A stretch of DNA of 64,000 nucleotides from CAZWEZ01 sp964632795 (GTDB taxonomy: Bacteria > Pseudomonadota > Alphaproteobacteria > Rhodospirillales > 2-02-FULL-58-16): assembly GCA_964632795.1 (NCBI GenBank), contig CAZWEZ010000002.1, forward strand, positions 1-64,000. The letters are read 5' to 3'. The notes under the pieces were generated by a model. It worked only from the letters and a program-made list of their open reading frames with translations. It searched no databases and was not told where the DNA came from. The stretch's first letter is position 1; each line of letters begins with the position of its first letter. Shown here in pieces: positions 7,609 through 16,308 of the stretch. The position numbers and the translations under genes were made by a program.

Positions 7609-8916
7609 CTACCCGAGGATGTCCATTTCCAACCTGCCCATCAAGAAGAGAAGGCGGAAGAGCTCGGTATTCATCTGCCATTCTTCAAAGTCGAGCATCG
7701 TGCCGGCCGAGCGTAAACCTGTCAGGGCAGAGATGATTTCGATCATCGGAACCCCTTCTTCGATGTCCAGCCGTTCGTTTACCGTCACGAGATCCTTGGC
7801 GGTTATGTTTTGATCGATCAGGGTCTTGAGCCTCTCCCTCGAAATCAGCAGGTTTTCCCAGCTGGACTTGATTTGCTCTTCGACCAAATTGCGGGTGTCT
7901 TCGTAAACGTTCTCCGTGGAGACCACGGTTTCCTCGGCGGCGCGAAGGGTGTTGACGGCGGTCAAGCCGAGGTTCAGGAAATATGTGAGTTCGACCTTGA
8001 TCAGCTGTTCTTGCTTGGAGCCGATGGTGCCGGCGACGTCATCCTTGTGTTTGGATTCAGCGACCGCGTTCAGGGTCGGGTAGAACCCGGCCTTGGCGGC
8101 CCTCACTCCTTCCCGGTCGACCATCGAGGATAAATTCTTGATCTTGAGCAACGTGAAGTTCTTCATGGCGATGTCGACAGCCTCTTCCATAGTCGGAGGA
8201 AGCATGTCGACCGGAAGCCTCAGTGGGACCAGGGATTCGATATCCTCCACCTCCGCCTCATTGCCAAAGAAGTACCGAAACCGGTTGCGTGCCCGTTCCA
8301 CGAACGCTTCCATCTGGAGGCGATTGGCTTTCTCCAACAAAAAACTGGTTTTGGCTTGTAGCGTCTCTTTCTCTTCGCCACCGCCGCCTTCGAGCTTGAT
8401 GTCCTCTCTGTCGGCTATCCTCTTGACGTCGGCTACGGCTTTCCGAGCCAAGTCGAGGTTCCTGGTGTCCCTCAGCAGTGTGTAATAGGCAAGGATGCCT
8501 TCAAAAAGCAGGCCCTGGCGGGTAAGCGTCAGGGTTGTGCGCGACATTTCATGGGCCAGCTTGGAACTCTGGATGGCGGCGTCGGTGGCGTTGAAGTCCC
8601 AAAGAAGCTGGGTCAGCGTAAAGTCGAGTTCACGGGTGGTCAGGTGGGTGTCTTTGGTCATGTTCCCCTTGAGTTGGCGCTCGCCCCCGTAGTTGGCGGT
8701 AACGCCCAGGACCGGGAACCAGCTTCCCTGTGAGACCCGGATCCGCTCCCTGGCGGCCGCCATGTCGGCTTCCGCGGACTTGATCTTCTCGTGCTCCTGG
8801 GCCAGGACGGACAGGAGATCCTTGAGGCTTTCCGCGGTTGCCGGCGGTCCACTCAAGGCGACGACACCGGCCGCCAAAGCCACGACAATCAGGTTCTGCC
8901 TTAACCGCAACGGCAT
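7609..8916 (-). CDS. TolC-family outer-membrane efflux protein
   Basis: The 435-residue protein has a cleavable signal peptide (about residues 1-28, ending PPATAES). Two repeats of long amphipathic helices follow, rich in coiled-coil heptads, with strand segments such as ANYGGERQL and LDFTLTQLLWDF, as in TolC/PrtF proteins. It would form the outer-membrane channel of the type I system encoded immediately downstream on the same strand. Base composition is less GC-rich than the adjacent ABC gene, which may reflect separate ancestry. Confidence 0.88.
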   Translation of the reverse strand: MPLRLRQNLIVVALAAGVVALSGPPATAESLKDLLSVLAQEHEKIKSAEADMAAARERIRVSQGSWFPVLGVTANYGGERQLKGNMTKDTHLTTRELDFTLTQLLWDFNATDAAIQSSKLAHEMSRTTLTLTRQGLLFEGILAYYTLLRDTRNLDLARKAVADVKRIADREDIKLEGGGGEEKETLQAKTSFLLEKANRLQMEAFVERARNRFRYFFGNEAEVEDIESLVPLRLPVDMLPPTMEEAVDIAMKNFTLLKIKNLSSMVDREGVRAAKAGFYPTLNAVAESKHKDDVAGTIGSKQEQLIKVELTYFLNLGLTAVNTLRAAEETVVSTENVYEDTRNLVEEQIKSSWENLLISRERLKTLIDQNITAKDLVTVNERLDIEEGVPMIEIISALTGLRSAGTMLDFEEWQMNTELFRLLFLMGRLEMDILG

Positions 8917-9131
8917 TGAATTTTCTCCCTGAGTTATGCGCCCACGACTCGTCTATGATGGACTTGTACCCTCGCCCGGCAAATATTTCAACGATAATAC
9001 CCAGGATTCTCTAAGGGAAAGTTACGTCGCTCCGGACCGGCATCATTGCCGGATGTTCATGGAACCCCCTCTCCCCCACCCCGCCGGCAAGGGAAATCAG
9101 CCCTCGAGAATCGGCGAGAACAGGCCGGATC

Positions 9132-10724
9132 CTAAGGGGTTTCCGGCTTCCATTCCATGGCCAGGCGCCGGGCCCTCGACAACTGGTCCGCGGTCATCAT
9201 CCCAGCCAGATTGTCGCGGCGCTCGCCGGCGCCCTCGACCCCCCCCTTCGCGGCGAGACTCAGCCACATATGGGCCTTTACGGCGTCCCGTGGAGTTCCC
9301 ATGCCACGGGCATACATGGCACCGAGGCTGTTCTGGGCCTCGGCTATTCCCCGCTCGGCAGCCCGCCGGAACCACTTGAAGGCCTTGTCCTCGTTGCGGG
9401 GAACGCCCCGACCCTTGAGGTAGATGTATGCCAGTTTGAACTGGGCTTCGGGATCGCCCAGGCGGGCCGCCTTGCGGTACAGTTTTAACGCCTTGGCCTG
9501 GTTCTTCTCGAATGCCAGGCCCGTTTCGAAAAAAGAAGCCAGGGTGACCATCGAGGCGGTATTCATCCCCGTGGCGGCCTTGCCGAACCAGGCCGCCGCC
9601 TCGCCGTCGTCCCGGGGCACCCCCCGGCCCGTCTCATAGAGGATGCCGAGAGCGTACTGGGCGCGGGCGTTTCCCCCGTCCGCCGCTATCCGGTAACACC
9701 GCGCCGCCTCGGCGTCATCGCGCGCCACGCCCCGGCCCTCTTCATACAAGGCCCCCAGGTCGGCATGTGCGTCGGCATGTCCCTGCTCGGCGGCCCTTCG
9801 AAACCATTTGGCGGCCTCGGCGGGATCGGGTTTGGCGCCGAGGCTTGCACTGCCTTTCAGGAACGCGAGGCCGATAACGTGCTGCTCGTGGGGCGTGCCG
9901 TCGTCGAATATCTTGTCGTGATCGGCTTGCTGGTACGCCATCACGCGCTGCAGGGCGTCCTGCATGACTCCCCGGGCGCGGAGGTCGTCGACATATTTCC
10001 TGAAATGGTCGAGCAGTCTCGGTACCTCGAGTTTGCCTTTCTTCCACAACGCATGGCCCGCTTTATCTTCCTTCCTGAGGTAGCGTCGGAAGAGGATGCA
10101 ACTGCGCTTTAACTGTTGGCGGAACTTGATCATCTTTGTCGCACGCCTATCGACCCCGAAGTCCTGGTTGGACTTTTCCTCGTAGAGCCGGGCTTCGCAT
10201 TCCAGGTCGCCGCGGCGCATGATGCCCATACGGTCCTCAAGGTGCTGGACTCCATGGCCCACCAACTCGTGGACAAGGACAGCGGCCAGTTCCTTCAGCG
10301 GTCGCTTGATGGCGTGGCGGCCGATCAGCACGTTGAAGGTCGTTTCGGACTCGTCGATCTCGTCCGGCCCGAAATAGTTGGGGCTGAATATCGCGAAAAG
10401 GAGGGAGACGATTCCTTTTCCTTCTGGAATACTTGGATCGTAGATGAGAAAGACGGCGCCGTTTTTTTTCAGGGTTTCGATTTGCGCGGCGCTGTACGGC
10501 GATTCCTTTTTGATCAGATCGATCGCCTCGATGATCGTATTCATTCCCTCGCGCTGTCCGACGATGCGAACCGGGAAAGTTTTCCCCTCGGGCGGAGACA
10601 GCGCGAACAGGCCGATGTCGTCATATTCCCCGACCAGCATATCTCCCTGAGCGGGCACCGCCATGGGCCACAAAGCCAGGCCCAATAACAACACCCGCGG
10701 CCATTTACACTGGAACGGTGTCAT
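9132..10724 (-). CDS. Secreted Sel1-repeat protein with HELVGH putative zinc-binding domain
   Basis: The 530-residue protein starts with a signal peptide (LLLGLALWPMAVPAQG, residues 12-27). The N-terminal domain (about 30-300) carries VHELVGHGVQH with H152, E153 and H157, followed by LECEARLYEE with E175 and E177. That spacing is HEXXXH, as in dipeptidyl peptidase III, not the common HEXXH, and the downstream glutamates could supply a third ligand. The C-terminal part (about 300-510) contains about six Sel1/TPR-like repeats of the AA-(8)-A-(2)-LG-(2)-Y-(2)-G-G type. I use the ATG at 10724 because it places the signal peptide at the N-terminus. It sits upstream of the type I secretion genes on the same strand. 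Peptidase activity is inference. Confidence 0.8.
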   Translation of the reverse strand: MTPFQCKWPRVLLLGLALWPMAVPAQGDMLVGEYDDIGLFALSPPEGKTFPVRIVGQREGMNTIIEAIDLIKKESPYSAAQIETLKKNGAVFLIYDPSIPEGKGIVSLLFAIFSPNYFGPDEIDESETTFNVLIGRHAIKRPLKELAAVLVHELVGHGVQHLEDRMGIMRRGDLECEARLYEEKSNQDFGVDRRATKMIKFRQQLKRSCILFRRYLRKEDKAGHALWKKGKLEVPRLLDHFRKYVDDLRARGVMQDALQRVMAYQQADHDKIFDDGTPHEQHVIGLAFLKGSASLGAKPDPAEAAKWFRRAAEQGHADAHADLGALYEEGRGVARDDAEAARCYRIAADGGNARAQYALGILYETGRGVPRDDGEAAAWFGKAATGMNTASMVTLASFFETGLAFEKNQAKALKLYRKAARLGDPEAQFKLAYIYLKGRGVPRNEDKAFKWFRRAAERGIAEAQNSLGAMYARGMGTPRDAVKAHMWLSLAAKGGVEGAGERRDNLAGMMTADQLSRARRLAMEWKPETP

Positions 10725-10912
10725 CGCCTTGTCTCCCCCTGGGGCGCATCGTTGGCATACTTTGACGAGAGGCTCCCTTATACCATTACACGCCAATCGC
10801 CGTCATTGACTTCCTCTTTTTCGAAGCCGGGGGTATCCTGCCCGGGTCATCGTCCCTGGCCGAGGTCTTCAATGCGCCGTCGAGCGATCCATACCATTTC
10901 CAGACAAGTGTC

Positions 10913-12103
10913 TTGAGCCCGACCGAGTCTCGAGAGGCCGCCCTGGAGGCGATGCCCGCGGTCCGGCGTTGGCGGTCGCTGAGCGCGGTCATCGCCAGTT
11001 CCACCGTCGGCGGCCTGACCTTCGGCATGTCGATGCCGCTGCTGTCCCTGCTGCTGGAGCGCGACGGGGTGGCGTCGACCTGGATCGGGGTCAACGCGGC
11101 GGCCGCCTCGCTGGCCGTCGTCATCGTCGGCCCCTTCGTGCCCCGGGTGGTGGATGCCTTCGGCGTCCTGCGCTCCATGATCGTCTCCATAGCCCTGTGC
11201 GTCGCCATTTTCCTGCTCCTTCCGCTGTGGACCGGGGCGGGGCCGTGGTTCGTCCTGCGTTTCCTGCTGGGATGCTTCGCCGCCATCACCTGGATCGTCG
11301 GCGAGACCTGGGTCATCACCATGACCACCAAGGCCAACCGGGGAAAGATCATCGCCGTCTACATCCTCATGTGGACGATCGGCGCCGCCTGCGGGCCACT
11401 GTTGATCAACCTGGTCGGTATCGAGGGGTGGGCGCCGTTCCTGGTCGCCGCCTCGATATTGGCGTTGTCCGCGGCGCCCCTGGCGTTTGCCCGCGGCGCC
11501 GCCCCGCGCCTGCCGCCCCGCCTGCCGGCGGCGTTCGCCACCGCCTTTGGCGCGGCGCCGTTGGTCCTCGCCGCCGCCGCCCTGTCGGGAGTCAACTTCG
11601 CGGCCCTGATGTCGCTGCTGCCGATCTACGGACTCGGCAAGGCGCTCGATCAGGACTCGGCGATATTGCTGTTGACCATGTTCATCGTCGGCAACGTGGT
11701 CCTGCAACTTCCCATCGGCTGGCTGGCCGATCACACCGACACGCGTCGGCTGCTGATCGTCTTCACCGTCATCTCGCTGGTCGCCCCCCTGCTGCTTCCC
11801 ATGTATCTGTCGAACGGCGTCGTGCTGTGGACCCTGTTGATACTGTGGGGCGGTGCCTGCGCGGGCATCTACACCCTGGGCATGGTGATGCTGGGAGAAC
11901 GCTTCGATCCGGCGGCGCTGGCCGGCGCCACCGCCGCCTTCGTCGCCGTCTTCGAGGCCGGCAGCGTGCTGGGGCCGATCCTCGGCGGCGGCGCCATGGA
12001 CGCCCTGGGACCGGACGGGCTGATGGCGCTGATGGCCGCCGCCGCCGGCGTTTTTCTACTGCTGGCGGCGGTCCGGACTGTGGTCTACAAGAGGACGCCA
12101 TGA
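10913..12103 (+). CDS. MFS transporter, YcaD-like
   Basis: The protein of about 390 residues has 12 predicted membrane segments and the major-facilitator pattern, including GETWVITMTTKANRGKIIAVY and the central repeat GWLADHTDTRRLL. Overall resemblance is to YcaD-type permeases. The listed start is a TTG. An internal ATG at 10952 has GGAGG very close upstream and would remove 13 residues, so the start is uncertain. The stop overlaps the ATG of the acyl-CoA ligase (ATGA), so the two are cotranscribed and the transporter may import the ligase substrate. The substrate is unknown. Confidence 0.85.
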   Translation: MSPTESREAALEAMPAVRRWRSLSAVIASSTVGGLTFGMSMPLLSLLLERDGVASTWIGVNAAAASLAVVIVGPFVPRVVDAFGVLRSMIVSIALCVAIFLLLPLWTGAGPWFVLRFLLGCFAAITWIVGETWVITMTTKANRGKIIAVYILMWTIGAACGPLLINLVGIEGWAPFLVAASILALSAAPLAFARGAAPRLPPRLPAAFATAFGAAPLVLAAAALSGVNFAALMSLLPIYGLGKALDQDSAILLLTMFIVGNVVLQLPIGWLADHTDTRRLLIVFTVISLVAPLLLPMYLSNGVVLWTLLILWGGACAGIYTLGMVMLGERFDPAALAGATAAFVAVFEAGSVLGPILGGGAMDALGPDGLMALMAAAAGVFLLLAAVRTVVYKRTP

Positions 12104-13632
12104 ACATCGGTTCGCTGCTGTCCCGTCACGCCCGCTACCGTCCCCATCACCTGTGCCTGGTGGTCGGCGAGGAACGGCTGACCTACCGCCGCTTCAACGC
12201 CGTCGTCAACCGGCTGGCCAACGCCCTGCTGGCGGCCGGGATGAAGAAGGGCGACAAGGTCGCCACCGTGCTTCCCAACTGCCTCGAGCTGATGACCATG
12301 TACTGGGCGGCGGCCAAGACCGGGATCGTCATCGTGCCGTCGAGCACCCTGCTCCAGGAGGCCGGGTTGGCCACCCTGCTGGATGATTCCGACAGCGCGC
12401 TGGTGATCGCCGACGCCGCCTTCGCCGACACGCTTTGTTCGATCCGCGGCAAGCTGGGGGGGATCGCCGCCGACCGCTACGTGCTGGTCGGCGCGGGCGC
12501 GGCGGGTCGTCGGGGCTTCCGGACCTACGACGAGCTGGTGGCCGGGGCCGGCGACGGCGAGCCGCCCGACGTCGGGCTGTCCGACGACGACGTCTACAAC
12601 ATCATGTACACCAGCGGCACCACCGGCGCCCCCAAGGGGATCGTCCATACCCACTACGTGCGCTTCATGTACTGCACCATCTTCTCGGCCGCCTTCCGGA
12701 TGACCCCCGAAAGCGTGGTCCTGCACGCCGGCGCCATCGTCTTCAACGGGGCGATGCTGGACATGATGCCGTGGATGCACGTCGGGGGCACCTACATCCT
12801 GCACACCGCCTTCGATCCCGGCGCGGTGATCCGGGGCATCGCCGCCGAGAAGGCCACCCATATCATGATGGTGCCGGCGCAGATCATCGCCCTGCTGGAG
12901 CATCCCGAGTTCAACCCCGCGGCGCTGTCTTCGCTGGAGATGATCCTGTCGGCCGGGGCGCCGCTGCTGCTCGAACACAAGCAGCGCCTGAACGCCGCCC
13001 TGCCCAACCGGTTCTACGAGCTCTACGGCCTGACCGAGGGCTTCGTCACCGTGCTGGATCGCGACGACGCGGTCCGCAAGGCGGGCTCGGTGGGGGTGCC
13101 CCCGGCCTTCGTCGAGATGCGGATCCTCGATCCCGACGGCAACGAACTGCCGCCCGGCGAGGTCGGCGAGATCTGCGGCCGCGGGCCGTTCCTGATGCCC
13201 GCCTACTACAATCGCCCGGACCTCACAGAGAAGGCGGTGGTCGACGGCTGGCTGCATACCGGTGACGCCGGCTACGTGGACCAGGACGGCTTCCTGTTCC
13301 TGGTCGACCGGATCAAGGACATGATCATCTCGGGCGGGGTCAACGTCTATCCCAAGGACATCGAGGAGGTCGTCGCCCGGCACCCGGCGGTGTCCGAGGT
13401 CGCCGTCTTCGGGGTCGCCGACGACAAATGGGGCGAGGTCCCGGTGGCGGCGGTGATCGAGCGCCCGGGCGAGACTGTCGAGCCGACCGATCTGATCGCC
13501 TGGACCAACGCCAGGGTCGACGCCAAGTTCCAGCGCATCAGCGACGTCATGGTGATGGAGGCCTTCCCCCGCAATGTCGCCGCCAAGACCCTCAAGCGCG
13601 AGATCCGCGAACAATACCTAGCCAAGAATTAG
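12100..13632 (+). CDS. AMP-forming acyl-CoA synthetase
   Basis: The 510-residue protein belongs to the ANL superfamily and would activate a carboxylic acid with ATP and CoA. The P-loop YTSGTTGAPKG is at residues 170-180, followed by YELYGLTEG, WLHTGDAGYVDQDG, the hinge DRIKDMIISGGVNVYP and the C-terminal catalytic lysine in NVAAKTLKRE. Length is typical. It is translationally coupled to the MFS gene. Its last codon and stop lie inside the 110-bp-arm palindrome. The substrate cannot be read from sequence. Confidence 0.92.
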   Translation: MNIGSLLSRHARYRPHHLCLVVGEERLTYRRFNAVVNRLANALLAAGMKKGDKVATVLPNCLELMTMYWAAAKTGIVIVPSSTLLQEAGLATLLDDSDSALVIADAAFADTLCSIRGKLGGIAADRYVLVGAGAAGRRGFRTYDELVAGAGDGEPPDVGLSDDDVYNIMYTSGTTGAPKGIVHTHYVRFMYCTIFSAAFRMTPESVVLHAGAIVFNGAMLDMMPWMHVGGTYILHTAFDPGAVIRGIAAEKATHIMMVPAQIIALLEHPEFNPAALSSLEMILSAGAPLLLEHKQRLNAALPNRFYELYGLTEGFVTVLDRDDAVRKAGSVGVPPAFVEMRILDPDGNELPPGEVGEICGRGPFLMPAYYNRPDLTEKAVVDGWLHTGDAGYVDQDGFLFLVDRIKDMIISGGVNVYPKDIEEVVARHPAVSEVAVFGVADDKWGEVPVAAVIERPGETVEPTDLIAWTNARVDAKFQRISDVMVMEAFPRNVAAKTLKREIREQYLAKN

Positions 13633-13851
13633 TCCGCAGAAAGAATGGTGACAGTATATAGTTTTTAGGCGGGAGAAAATGGCAACTGGAGAAAGAATGG
13701 TGACTGGAGAAAGAATGGTGACTGTATATAGTTTTGTCCTAAAAACTATATACAGTCACCATTCTTTCTCCAGTCACCATTCTTTCTCCAGTTGCCATTT
13801 TCTCCCGCCTAAAAACTATATACTGTCACCATTCTTTCTGCGGACTAATTC
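13626..13851. repeat. Perfect 110-bp-arm palindrome between convergent genes
   Basis: Arms 13626-13735 and 13742-13851 are exact reverse complements around a six-base loop, GTCCTA. Each arm carries three copies of AGAAAGAATGGTGAC, two of them in tandem (GGAGAAAGAATGGTGACT), plus TATATAGTTTT. The arms include the stop codon of the acyl-CoA ligase on one side and of the CinA-like gene on the other, so each protein ends with AATTAG. It would form a strong bidirectional terminator. Such long perfect palindromes are also classic assembly-inversion artefacts, so read support matters. Confidence 0.9.
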
Positions 13852-14591
13852 TCCTCGATCGGTTCGCCGCCCAGGGCGCGGATCGCCTGGCGCAGGTCGT
13901 CGGCCGCCGCTTCGATGGGGCCGGCGTCGGGGCATCTGAGGACGATGCTGGTTCCCAGCTTGAAGTCGCGCACGAAGGGGTAGCTGCCGATCTCGAGGTC
14001 CGCGTAACGGTCCTGGATGCGGCCCAGCCGGGCCGCCAGGTCGCCCTCGGGGATGTAGGCCGAAATGGTCGCGGAAAGCACCGGCCGGCCGCCGGCCAGG
14101 CGGTCCTTCATGCCCTCGAACTGGGCCTGCATGATCCTCGGCACGCCGGCCAGGACGATGACGTTGGCGATCTGGAAGCCGGGCGCCTTGCTGACCGGGT
14201 TGTCGATCAGGCTCGCCCCGGCCGGGATGTCGGCCATGGTCAGGCGGGCCGGGTTGAGGTCCTCGGGCTGGTAATGACGGCGCAGCAGGGCCTCGGCCTC
14301 GGGGTTGCGCTCCACCTCGACGCCGAAGGCCTTGGCGATCGAGGCGGTGGTGATGTCGTCGTGGGTCGGGCCGATGCCGCCGGTGGTGAAGACGTAGTCG
14401 TAGGCCCGCCGGCAGGCGTTCACCGCGGCGACGATCGCCTTCTGGTCGTCGGCGACGATGCGGGCCTCGGCCAAGCGGATGCCGAGCTCGTTGAGGCGGC
14501 GCCCCAGGTAGGCCAGGTTGGCCTCCCGGGTCCGCCCCGACAGGACCTCGTTGCCGATCACGATCAGGCAGGCGGTGACGTCCCGGCTCAC
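13845..14591 (-). CDS. CinA-like molybdopterin-binding-fold protein
   Basis: The 248-residue protein has the MoaB/MogA fold seen in the N-terminal half of CinA: IGNEVLSGRTREANLAYL, then FTTGGIGPTHDD at residues 68-79 and LAGVPRIMQ. The C-terminal NMN-deamidase domain of full CinA is absent, as in many stand-alone alphaproteobacterial members. The start is GTG at 14591, overlapping the mutT stop (GTGA). The natural role of this short form is unclear; ADP-ribose or pyridine nucleotide hydrolysis is known for related CinA domains. Confidence 0.88.
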   Translation of the reverse strand: MSRDVTACLIVIGNEVLSGRTREANLAYLGRRLNELGIRLAEARIVADDQKAIVAAVNACRRAYDYVFTTGGIGPTHDDITTASIAKAFGVEVERNPEAEALLRRHYQPEDLNPARLTMADIPAGASLIDNPVSKAPGFQIANVIVLAGVPRIMQAQFEGMKDRLAGGRPVLSATISAYIPEGDLAARLGRIQDRYADLEIGSYPFVRDFKLGTSIVLRCPDAGPIEAAADDLRQAIRALGGEPIEEN

Positions 14592-15052
14592 CCCAACAGG
14601 TCCCTGAGCATGGCGACCAGGGGCACGTCGGCCGGCGGCATCTCGAGCTCGCCCAGCCGCGCCGGGCGGCGCCACGTCACCTCCTGGCCCTCGAGCGGCC
14701 TCACCGTCCCCTTCCACACCCGGCACACGTAGAGCGGCATCATCAGGTGGAAGTCGTGGTAGCTGTGCGAGGCGAAGGTCAACGGCGCCAGGCAGCTCTC
14801 GGTGATGTCGATGGCCAGCTCTTCCTTGAGCTCGCGGACCAGGGCGGCCTCCGGGACCTCGCCGGGGCGGACCTTGCCGCCGGGGAACTCCCACAGCCCG
14901 GCCAGGTGCTTGCCCTCGGGGCGGCGGACAACCAGCACCCGGTCGTCGGCGTCGAGCAGCGCCACCGCCACCACCAGCACCACCGGCAACGGCCCCTCGG
15001 GGCGTTCGACGGCCACCTCCAGGCAGCCGGGATCAGGTCCGGTAATCGGCAT
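14588..15052 (-). CDS. mutT: MutT-type NUDIX hydrolase
   Basis: The 154-residue protein carries a Nudix box starting at G59: E65 and R73-E74-L-K-E77-E78 are in place, with A80 where the motif usually has Gly. WEFPGGK precedes the box, as in MutT 8-oxo-dGTP diphosphatases that clean the nucleotide pool. The start codon overlaps the end of argJ by 20 bp and the stop overlaps the CinA-like start, so the three genes form a coupled run. Confidence 0.87.
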   Translation of the reverse strand: MPITGPDPGCLEVAVERPEGPLPVVLVVAVALLDADDRVLVVRRPEGKHLAGLWEFPGGKVRPGEVPEAALVRELKEELAIDITESCLAPLTFASHSYHDFHLMMPLYVCRVWKGTVRPLEGQEVTWRRPARLGELEMPPADVPLVAMLRDLLG

Positions 15053-16262
15053 TGATTTCGATATAGCCGTGGGTCAGGTCGCAGGTCCACACCCGGGCCC
15101 GGCCGGCGCCGATTGAGAGCTCGATCTCGATCTCGATCTCGGTGCCCTCCAGGTGCCTGGCCACCGGGGTTTCGTCGTAGCCGGGGACGGCGGCACCGTC
15201 TGCGGCCACCGGGCAGCCGCCGATGGCGATCGACAGCCGCTCCTGCTCGACCCTCTCGCCGGACTTGCCGACGGCCATCACGATGCGGCCCCAGTTGGCG
15301 TCGCCCCCGGCGATCGCCGTCTTGACCAGCGGCGAGTTGGCGACGGCGAGCGCGATCCGTCGCGCCGCCCGGTCGTCGGCGGCGCCGCCGACGGTGATGG
15401 TGATGAACCTCGACGCCCCTTCGCCGTCGCGCGCCACCTGTTGGGCGAGGTCGATCATGACCTCCTCCAGCTTGTCGCGGAGGTCGTCGAGGCGGGGATC
15501 GGCGGCCTCGCTCACCGGCCGGTGGTCGGCCTGGCCGGTGGCGAACAGCAACACGGTGTCGCTGGTCGAGGTGTCGCCGTCGACGGTGAGGCAGTTGAAG
15601 GAGCGTTCGGCGGCCGGCTCCAGCAGGGCCTGGAGCACGGCGGCCGGGATCGCCGCGTCGGTGAACACGAAGGCCAGCATGGTCGCCATGTCGGGGGCGA
15701 TCATGCCCGAGCCCTTGGCGATGCCGTTGACGAGGACCGGCGCGCCGTCGATGGCGGCGCTCCGGGTCGCTCCCTTGGCGAAGGTGTCGGTGGTCATGAT
15801 GGCGCCCACCGCCGCCGGCCAGGCGTCGCCGGCCAAGGCGGCCTCGAGGCCGGGCAGGGCGGCGGTGATCCTGGCGTCGTCCAGCGGTTCGCCGATGACC
15901 CCGGTGGAGGCGACGAAGACGGCGTGCGGCCGGCACGGCAACAAATCGGCGGTGGCCTCGACGGTGCGCCGGACGGCCTCGGCCCCGGCGTCGCCGGTGA
16001 AGGCGTTGGCGTTGCCCGAGTTGACCACCAGGGCGCGGGCCGCGCCGCCGCGCAACGCCTGGCGCGACCACGCCACCGGCGCCGAGGCGGTGGACGAGCG
16101 GGTGAAGACGCCGGCCGCCGTGGTCCCGGGGGCCAGTTCGACCAGCAGCAGGTCGTCGCGGCCGTCGCCGCGCAGGCCGCAGGCGGTGGCGGCCAGGCCG
16201 ACGCCGGCCACCGGCGGCAGCTCCGGGAAGCTCTCGGGGGCGAGGGGGGAAACCTTGTCCAT
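15033..16262 (-). CDS. argJ: Bifunctional ornithine acetyltransferase/N-acetylglutamate synthase
   Basis: The 409-residue enzyme transfers acetyl from N-acetylornithine to glutamate and can also use acetyl-CoA, closing the cyclic arginine pathway. The autocleavage site is in KGSGMIAPDMATMLAF, with Thr194 as N-terminal nucleophile of the beta chain. Other conserved parts are VVNSGNANAFTG, ASTGVIGE and GDANWGR. Length and start at 16262 are standard. It leads a minus-strand run with mutT and the cinA-like gene and lies 46 bp after the PpiC gene. Confidence 0.94.
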   Translation of the reverse strand: MDKVSPLAPESFPELPPVAGVGLAATACGLRGDGRDDLLLVELAPGTTAAGVFTRSSTASAPVAWSRQALRGGAARALVVNSGNANAFTGDAGAEAVRRTVEATADLLPCRPHAVFVASTGVIGEPLDDARITAALPGLEAALAGDAWPAAVGAIMTTDTFAKGATRSAAIDGAPVLVNGIAKGSGMIAPDMATMLAFVFTDAAIPAAVLQALLEPAAERSFNCLTVDGDTSTSDTVLLFATGQADHRPVSEAADPRLDDLRDKLEEVMIDLAQQVARDGEGASRFITITVGGAADDRAARRIALAVANSPLVKTAIAGGDANWGRIVMAVGKSGERVEQERLSIAIGGCPVAADGAAVPGYDETPVARHLEGTEIEIEIELSIGAGRARVWTCDLTHGYIEINADYRT

Positions 16263-16308
16263 GACATCTTTAGCCGGTGATCGTCCGGATCTTCGGATCA
16301 GACTCCGT

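Noticed and set aside
10969..12099. The acyl-CoA ligase frame extended upstream across the MFS gene as a giant fusion
   Set aside because: The upstream part is a frame-shifted reading of the MFS gene, rich in Arg. The real ligase start is the coupled ATG at 12100.
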